A stretch of DNA of 64,000 bases from Eubacterium sp. AF16-48 (GTDB taxonomy: Bacteria; Bacillota; Clostridia; Lachnospirales; Lachnospiraceae), in the NCBI RefSeq assembly GCF_003479405.1, contig NZ_QUHB01000004.1, forward strand, positions 124,001 to 188,000, given 5' to 3'. The translations under genes were made by a program, and so were the position numbers. Position 1 is the stretch's first letter; every line of letters begins with the position of its first letter. Positions 58,582 through 64,000 of this stretch are shown in pieces. The notes below the pieces were generated by a model. The model did no database searches and was not told the DNA's origin. It saw nothing but the letters and a program-made list of their open reading frames with translations.

Positions 58582-59082
58582 ATGTCTAAAGTAGGTATTG
58601 TAATGGGCAGTGATTCAGATCTGCCGGTAATGAGCAAAGCAGCAGAATTCCTTGATAAGATGGGAATTGATTATGAGATGACCATTATTTCAGCTCACAG
58701 AGAGCCGGATATATTCTTTGAATGGGCAAAAGGTGCAGAAGAAAGAGGAATTAAGGTTATAATAGCAGGAGCAGGAAAGGCAGCTCATCTTCCTGGAATG
58801 TGTGCAGCATTATTCCCAATGCCGGTTATTGGTATACCTATGAAGACTTCTGATTTAGGAGGAGTTGATTCACTATATTCTATCGTACAGATGCCATCAG
58901 GCATTCCTGTGGCTACAGTTGCCATTAATGGGGGACAGAATGCAGGAATCCTGGCAGCAAAGATTCTTGCCACATCAGATAATGACATTTTAAATAAACT
59001 AAAAGATTTCAGCAGGGAGATGAAAGATTCTGTTGTTGAAAAAGACGCCAGGTTAAAAGAAACCGGATACAAGAATTATTAG
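58582..59082 (+). CDS. purE: N5-carboxyaminoimidazole ribonucleotide mutase
   Basis: This 166-residue class I PurE carries [10 protein letters not shown] and IISAHREPD, then [12 protein letters not shown]. It converts N5-CAIR to CAIR. The promoter upstream may use TACAAT with extended TG at about 58533. The first gene of the pur cluster. Confidence 0.95.
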   Translation: MSKVGIVMGSDSDLPVMSKAAEFLDKMGIDYEMTIISAHREPDIFFEWAKGAEERGIKVIIAGAGKAAHLPGMCAALFPMPVIGIPMKTSDLGGVDSLYSIVQMPSGIPVATVAINGGQNAGILAAKILATSDNDILNKLKDFSREMKDSVVEKDARLKETGYKNY

Positions 59083-59104
59083 AGAAAACAAGAAGGAGTT
59101 TAAT

Positions 59105-60130
59105 ATGGATTACAAGAAGGCAGGAGTAGATATTGAAGCAGGATATAAGTCAGTTGAATTAATGAAAAAGCACATTAAGGAAACAATGAGACCGGAAGTG
59201 TTAGGTGGTATTGGTGGTTTTGCCGGTGCATTTGACATGGGCAAAATTAAAGGAATGGAGGAACCTGTTCTTTTATCAGGAACTGACGGATGTGGTACAA
59301 AAGTAAAATTAGCTTTTGTTATGGATAAGCATGACACAATAGGAATTGACTGTGTTGCCATGTGTGTTAATGATATTGCATGTTCAGGTGGAGAGCCTTT
59401 ATTCTTCCTTGATTATATTGCATGTGGAAAGAACTATCCTGAAAAGATTGCTACTATTGTAAGTGGTGTGGCAGAAGGCTGTAAGCAGTCAGGGGCAGCA
59501 CTTGTAGGTGGCGAGACAGCAGAACATCCAGGACTTATGCCGGTAGATGAATATGATTTGGCAGGATTTGCAGTAGGTGTGGTAGATAAAAAGGATTTAA
59601 TTACAGGAGAAAACATTAAACCGGGAGACAAGCTTATTGGTATTGCTTCAACAGGTGTTCACAGCAATGGATTTTCCCTTGTAAGAAAAGTCTTTGACAT
59701 GACAGAGGAAACTCTTAATACATATTATGATGAATTAGGAAAGACATTAGGAGAGGCATTAATTGCTCCTACAAGAATATATGTTAAGGCATTGAGAAAT
59801 GTTAAGGATGCAGGAGTTAAAATAAAGGGATGCAGCCATATTACAGGTGGCGGATTCTATGAAAATATTCCTAGAATGTTACCTGATGGCGTAAAGGCAG
59901 TAGTTAAAAAGGACAGCTACAAGGTTCCTGCACTTTTTGACCTTCTTGCAAAAGAGGGAGATATTGCAGAGGAAATGATGTACAATACTTTCAATATGGG
60001 TATTGGCATGGTACTGGCAATTGATGAAACAGATGTAGAAAAGACAATGGAAGCATTAAAGGCAGCAGGCGAAACATGTTATGAATTAGGATATGTTGAA
60101 GCCGGAGAAAAAGGTGTTGAATTATGTTAA
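59105..60130 (+). CDS. purM: Phosphoribosylformylglycinamidine cyclo-ligase
   Basis: This 341-residue AIR synthetase has [37 protein letters not shown] and [12 protein letters not shown]. It closes FGAM to AIR with ATP. Its stop overlaps the purN ATG by 7 bases. Confidence 0.95.
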   Translation: MDYKKAGVDIEAGYKSVELMKKHIKETMRPEVLGGIGGFAGAFDMGKIKGMEEPVLLSGTDGCGTKVKLAFVMDKHDTIGIDCVAMCVNDIACSGGEPLFFLDYIACGKNYPEKIATIVSGVAEGCKQSGAALVGGETAEHPGLMPVDEYDLAGFAVGVVDKKDLITGENIKPGDKLIGIASTGVHSNGFSLVRKVFDMTEETLNTYYDELGKTLGEALIAPTRIYVKALRNVKDAGVKIKGCSHITGGGFYENIPRMLPDGVKAVVKKDSYKVPALFDLLAKEGDIAEEMMYNTFNMGIGMVLAIDETDVEKTMEALKAAGETCYELGYVEAGEKGVELC

Positions 60131-60717
60131 GAGTTGGAGTTTTAGTTTCCGGTGGAGGAACAAACCTTCAGGCAATAATTGATGCAGTTAAAAGTGGAGA
60201 CATTACAAATGCTTCAATAGAAGTAGTTATTAGTAATAAAAAAGATGCATATGCCCTTACAAGGGCAAAGGAAAATGGCATAGCAGCTGAATCAGTATGT
60301 ATAAAGGATTTTGAAAGCAGGGAAAAGTTTAATGATGCTTTAATAGAAAAGATTGATTCATACAATTTAGACCTTATTGTATTAGCCGGATTTTTAGTTG
60401 TGTTGCCGCCTGAACTTATTGCAAAATACAGAAACAGAATTATAAATATTCATCCGTCTTTAATACCATCATTTTGCGGTAACGGATTTTATGGATTACA
60501 TGTTCATGAAAAAGCGTTAGAAAGAGGTGTTAAGGTTACAGGTGCCACGGTGCATTTTGTAGATGAAGGTACAGATACAGGTCCTATTATTTACCAGAAG
60601 GCTGTTGAAGTATTGCCGGGAGATACACCGGAAATTTTGCAGAAGCGTGTTATGGAGCAGGCTGAATGGAAGATTTTACCAAAGGCCATCAACGACATAG
60701 CAAACGGAATTATTTGA
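60124..60717 (+). CDS. purN: Phosphoribosylglycinamide formyltransferase
   Basis: This 197-residue enzyme has [11 protein letters not shown], the folate and catalytic residues in [12 protein letters not shown], and [13 protein letters not shown]. It formylates GAR with 10-formyl-THF. In many bacteria purH follows purN; here a leader-like segment and purD come next. Confidence 0.95.
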   Translation: MLRVGVLVSGGGTNLQAIIDAVKSGDITNASIEVVISNKKDAYALTRAKENGIAAESVCIKDFESREKFNDALIEKIDSYNLDLIVLAGFLVVLPPELIAKYRNRIINIHPSLIPSFCGNGFYGLHVHEKALERGVKVTGATVHFVDEGTDTGPIIYQKAVEVLPGDTPEILQKRVMEQAEWKILPKAINDIANGII

Positions 60718-60720
60718 GGA

Positions 60721-60767
60721 GGAAACGTTTATAGAAAATGAAGAAGTTCATTTTTAGGAATGTTTCC
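60721..60767 (+). promoter_or_regulatory. Hairpin between purN and purD
   Basis: GGAAAC (60721-60726) pairs with GTTTCC (60762-60767). Within it AAAATGAA (60735-60742) pairs with TTCATTTT (60747-60754) around GAAG and is followed by a short T-run. It could act as a processing site or a partial terminator that tunes purD. Confidence 0.45.
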
Positions 60768-60827
60768 GACGAATTGCCAACCACCGAAGGTAGGAGGCGT
60801 TACATATTTAAGGAGAGACAAAGATGA
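60738..60827 (+). CDS. Possible 29-codon ORF overlapping the purD start
   Basis: It reads MKKFIFRNVSDELPTTEGRR, then RYIFKERQR and stops within ATGA at the purD start. The only ribosome binding site lies 14 or more nt away and the ATG is inside the hairpin stem, so I treat it as uncertain. If translated it could couple purD translation to refolding of the leader. Confidence 0.25.
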   Translation: MKKFIFRNVSDELPTTEGRRRYIFKERQR

Positions 60828-62095
60828 AAGTTTTAATTGTTGGAAGTGGTGGAAGAGAGCATGCTGTTGCAACTTCAGTTGCAAAAAGCAGCAAAGTTGA
60901 TAAGATTTACTGTGCACCGGGAAATGCAGGAATCGGACAGATAGCTGAATGTGTTAATATTGGTGCAATGGAATTTGACAAGTTAGTTGACTTTGCAAAG
61001 GAAAATGAAATTGATCTTACGGTAGTAGGAATGGATGATCCTTTAGTTGGTGGTATAGTTGACAAGTTTGAAGAGGCAGGACTTAGAGTGTTTGGCCCAA
61101 GAAAAAATGCTGCAATACTTGAAGGCTCAAAGGCTTTCTCAAAAGATTTAATGAAGAAATATAATATTCCTACAGCAGGATATGAGAACTTTACTTCACC
61201 TGAGGCAGCAATGGAATATCTTGAAACTTCCAAGTATCCTATAGTTCTTAAGGCAGACGGGCTGGCTCTTGGTAAAGGGGTGCTTATCTGTCAGACAAAG
61301 GAAGAAGCTATGGATGGTGTTAAAGAACTGATGCTTGATAAGAAGTTTGGTAATGCCGGAAATACTATTGTTATAGAAGAATTTATGACAGGACGTGAGG
61401 TTTCAGTTCTTTCTTATGTAGATGGAAAAACAATTAAAATTATGACATCAGCACAGGATCATAAACGTGCAAAGGATGGTGATAAGGGACTTAACACCGG
61501 AGGAATGGGAACATTCTCACCAAGTCCGTTTTACACACCAGAAGTTGATGAATTTTGTAAGAAATATATATATCAGGCAACCGTTGATGCAATGGCTTCT
61601 GAGGGAAGAGAATTTAAGGGAATTATTTTCTTTGGACTTATGCTTACTGAAGATGGACCAAAGGTACTTGAATACAATGCAAGATTCGGTGATCCTGAAG
61701 CACAGGTAGTTCTTCCAAGAATGAAAAATGACATTGTTGATGTTTTTGAAGCATGTATTGACGGGACTCTTGATAAGATTGAATTAGAGTTTGAGGATAA
61801 TGCAGCAGTTTGTGTCGTTTTAGCCAGCGACGGATATCCGGTTTCTTATGAAAAGGGCTTTGAAATCAAAGGATTGGAAAACTTTGAAAACAAAGAAGGA
61901 TATTATGTTTTCCATGCAGGAACTAAATTATCTGATGGGAAAATAGTTACTAATGGAGGTCGTGTCCTAGGTGTTACAGCTAAGGGAGCTAACCTTAAAG
62001 AAGCAAGAGCCAACGCATATGAAGCAACAAAATTAATTGATTTTGAAAATAAATATATGCGTAATGACATAGGAAAGGCTATAGACGAGGCATAA
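60824..62095 (+). CDS. purD: Phosphoribosylamine-glycine ligase
   Basis: This 423-residue ATP-grasp enzyme makes GAR from PRA, Gly and ATP. It begins MKVLIVGSGGREHA and has LKADGLALGKGVLIC, KRAKDGDKGLNTGGMGTFSP and EYNARFGDPEAQVVLPR. AAGGAGAG precedes the ATG. No purH follows. Confidence 0.95.
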   Translation: MKVLIVGSGGREHAVATSVAKSSKVDKIYCAPGNAGIGQIAECVNIGAMEFDKLVDFAKENEIDLTVVGMDDPLVGGIVDKFEEAGLRVFGPRKNAAILEGSKAFSKDLMKKYNIPTAGYENFTSPEAAMEYLETSKYPIVLKADGLALGKGVLICQTKEEAMDGVKELMLDKKFGNAGNTIVIEEFMTGREVSVLSYVDGKTIKIMTSAQDHKRAKDGDKGLNTGGMGTFSPSPFYTPEVDEFCKKYIYQATVDAMASEGREFKGIIFFGLMLTEDGPKVLEYNARFGDPEAQVVLPRMKNDIVDVFEACIDGTLDKIELEFEDNAAVCVVLASDGYPVSYEKGFEIKGLENFENKEGYYVFHAGTKLSDGKIVTNGGRVLGVTAKGANLKEARANAYEATKLIDFENKYMRNDIGKAIDEA

Positions 62096-62169
62096 TTGTC
62101 ATATAATTAAGGTTTAAGAATAAATAATAAAAGATACACAAGAATCTTTTGTAAAAGGATGGTAATGAT

Positions 62170-63888
62170 ATGATGAAAATTAGAAATCTGTGGGTAACGG
62201 TTGTAACTTTATTTGTTTTAGTTATTGGAACTGCTACATGTGTAAGTGCAGACCAGGCAACGGATTTGTCTTCACTAAAGGTATATGCAGTAGATGCAGC
62301 AGGAAATAAGACAGAAGTTAAGATGAATTTTAATTCAACTACTTATACGTATAATCTTACAGTGTTGTCTACTACTGAAAAAATTCAGATAGAAGCAGTG
62401 CCGGCTGATTCCACATCTAAAGCTGTTGTTGAAAAAGAGTGGGCAAACACAAAGATGGATACAGGAAAAAACTTAACAGAAGTATCTGTAACATCAACAA
62501 GTGGAACTGTTCAGAAATATACTTTGAATACAACAAAGCTGACTGCTGATGAAGATGAATCATATAAGGCAGAAAATGGAGATGGTTCAAATACATCTGA
62601 CACTCCGAAAACAGACAGCAGTTCTAAGGAAACAACGGTAAAAGTAGGAAAGAAACAGATGAAAATATCTTCATCTTTTCCAAAAGCAGATATTCCTGAC
62701 GGATTTACAAAGTCAAGTGAAAAATACAATGATAAGAAGTATACATGTATCAAAGGCGAAGTAAAGAAAATCACTGCATTTTACCTTTATAATGATGATA
62801 CAAAGGGATTTTATATATATGACAAGGATAAAGATGTATTTTATCCAATGTATAATATAAAAATCAAAAGCAGAATGTATACCATTGTAAAACCGGAAAA
62901 AACAGATGGTATTCTTAAGAATTATGACAAGAAGAAAATAACAATAGTTGATAATGAAGTAAATGCCTGGGCATTAGATGAAGAGCAGGGAATGTATTTA
63001 GTTTATGCCATGAACTGGAATGGAGAAACAAATCTTTACTGCTATGATGATAATGAGAAGTGCTTCCAGAGATATTTAGTATCAAATGATGCAAATAATC
63101 AGTCAGAGGCAGCAGCTAAAGCCTATAATAACCTTGAAAAAGATTATAACAAGCTTGTGGAAAAATATAATATTTTCTTAAAAGTTATGTGTGGATTGGT
63201 TGTTGTTATAATTATTTTGATTTTCCTGTGTATTAACATTGGTTTAAACAAAAAGGAAAAGAGGATTAAGAAAGACAAAGACAACAATTATAAGCCTGAT
63301 GTAGAGGAAACAAAAGAAGAGAGTCCTAAAAAGAAAAAGAAGAAGTCAAAGAAAGAAAAGAAGGCAGAAGAGGAAGAAGATATAGATAATATTGATTCTG
63401 AAGAGCCTTTAGAAGAAATTGAAGAGCCTGTAGAGGAATTTATTCCGGAAGATATACAGGAGAATGTGCAGGAAGACAATGAAGAGGCTCCTACATTTAA
63501 CCTTGAATCAGATGAGCTTACACCGGAAGAGGAAGATGATTCATCAAAGTTCTTTGGAAGAGATGTTATGACAAGAACTTATGGTGACCAGCCTACTTTT
63601 GGTTCGGATTTAGAATCTGATGAAGGATTTTACGGTGGAGAAGATGATGAAGACGGAGAAGTTTTCATTGATATTACAGAGGATGAAACCGTAGAAGAAA
63701 TTCCTGAAACTGTAGAAGATAATCAGGAGAAAGCACCGGAGACAATTTCAAAAGAAGAAAAAATTGAAAATGATACAAAGGCAGCTCAAAAAGAAACGGA
63801 AGAAGATATAAAAGAAACATTAAAGTCCATGCTTGCTGATGATGAAGAAGAGGACGATGATGATTTTGAATTTATTGATATTAATTAA
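62170..63888 (+). CDS. Signal-anchored protein with a long acidic cytoplasmic tail
   Basis: This 572-residue protein has a signal peptide (about 1-28, ending VSA), a cadherin-like beta-sandwich (about 30-125, SLKVYAVDAAGNKTEVKMNF), a Ser/Thr linker and a second extracytoplasmic domain (about 160-300). A coiled segment and one membrane helix (about 340-360, VMCGLVVVIIILIFLCINIG) follow. The last 200 residues are Lys-rich then strongly acidic (ADDEEEDDDDFEF), like an intracellular scaffold or sensor tail. No enzyme motif is seen. ATG codons at 62170 and 62173 are both possible. Confidence 0.7.
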   Translation: MMKIRNLWVTVVTLFVLVIGTATCVSADQATDLSSLKVYAVDAAGNKTEVKMNFNSTTYTYNLTVLSTTEKIQIEAVPADSTSKAVVEKEWANTKMDTGKNLTEVSVTSTSGTVQKYTLNTTKLTADEDESYKAENGDGSNTSDTPKTDSSSKETTVKVGKKQMKISSSFPKADIPDGFTKSSEKYNDKKYTCIKGEVKKITAFYLYNDDTKGFYIYDKDKDVFYPMYNIKIKSRMYTIVKPEKTDGILKNYDKKKITIVDNEVNAWALDEEQGMYLVYAMNWNGETNLYCYDDNEKCFQRYLVSNDANNQSEAAAKAYNNLEKDYNKLVEKYNIFLKVMCGLVVVIIILIFLCINIGLNKKEKRIKKDKDNNYKPDVEETKEESPKKKKKKSKKEKKAEEEEDIDNIDSEEPLEEIEEPVEEFIPEDIQENVQEDNEEAPTFNLESDELTPEEEDDSSKFFGRDVMTRTYGDQPTFGSDLESDEGFYGGEDDEDGEVFIDITEDETVEEIPETVEDNQEKAPETISKEEKIENDTKAAQKETEEDIKETLKSMLADDEEEDDDDFEFIDIN

Positions 63889-63906
63889 TAAGTAGCAGAT
63901 AATAAC

Positions 63907-63956
63907 AAAGGAGTGATTCTAACAAAAATACAGGTTAGAGTTACTCCTTTCTTAAA
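63907..63956 (+). terminator. Intrinsic terminator
   Basis: AAAGGAGT (63907-63914) pairs with ACTCCTTT (63943-63950); within it TCTAAC pairs with GTTAGA. CTT and an A/T tract follow. It closes the last gene. Confidence 0.8.
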
Positions 63957-63971
63957 AAACAGTTTAAATAT

Positions 63972-64000
63972 TTGACATAAATAATGGTTATACTTTATAT
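63972..64000 (+). promoter_or_regulatory. Possible promoter at the window edge
   Basis: TTGACA (63972-63977), 17-bp spacer, then TTATAT (63995-64000). The -10 match is only partial, and the transcript would begin outside the window. Confidence 0.35.

Noticed and set aside
1..64000. tRNA, rRNA or insertion-sequence genes
   Set aside because: No tRNA-like cloverleaf, rRNA segment or transposase frame was recognised by reading. A tRNAscan or Rfam search would be decisive.

Overview
The window is AT-rich Gram-positive DNA with strong Shine-Dalgarno sites and many intrinsic terminators. It looks like a gut Lachnospiraceae (Clostridia): a bile-salt-hydrolase-type enzyme, a BspA-type leucine-rich secreted protein, an M29-type aminopeptidase, a class 1B dihydroorotate dehydrogenase (pyrK-pyrD) and an A118-like prophage are all present. 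The species cannot be named from sequence alone.

Positions 1-361 hold the right end of a second, mostly unseen mobile element and a duplicated 3' end of tuf (EF-Tu, ending ...KVATIIE). A complete prophage of about 39.4 kb runs from 336 to 39725 between near-identical 24-bp att cores that overlap the tuf stop codon. Its left end carries a leftward lysogeny block: integrase, candidate regulatory RNAs, a PBECR-like nuclease, a HExxH protein and a CI-like repressor. A divergent two-promoter operator switch at 3169-3256 separates this block from the rightward early genes. The early region encodes small HTH proteins and a recombination/replication module (SbcC-like ATPase, Sak4-like ATPase, DUF669, SF2 helicase, primase-helicase, RusA), followed by a tandem-repeat/hairpin region that may be the origin. 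Next come a run of small accessory genes and a late-gene regulator. A two-gene cargo cassette (17714-19096), insulated by terminators, sits just before the terminase. The late region follows A118-like order: TerS, TerL, portal, MuF-type minor capsid protein fused to a HExxH domain, scaffold, capsid, connectors, tail tube, chaperones, tape measure, Dit/Tal, collagen-like and leucine-rich receptor-binding proteins, holin and amidase.

From 39726 on, the host chromosome resumes with the native tuf terminator. It carries DUF2798, DUF2752 and LRR secreted proteins, a decayed SNF2 helicase, a GNAT enzyme, an MBL enzyme, the 3' remnant of xpt, a choloylglycine hydrolase, a beta-CASP RNA-processing-type MBL protein, DegV and a DUF2079 membrane protein. 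Two nucleotide operons follow: pyrC-pyrF-pyrK-pyrD-pyrE (UMP synthesis, with VanZ, a small membrane protein and an aminopeptidase downstream) and purE-purM-purN-purD (IMP synthesis, with purH absent between purN and purD). The window closes with a large signal-anchored protein with an acidic cytoplasmic tail.

The strongest candidates for something undescribed are the insulated 309-aa plus four-helix membrane protein pair, the RNA layer around the integrase leader, the MuF-metallopeptidase fusion with its small partner, and two GC-richer structured non-coding segments in the immunity region.
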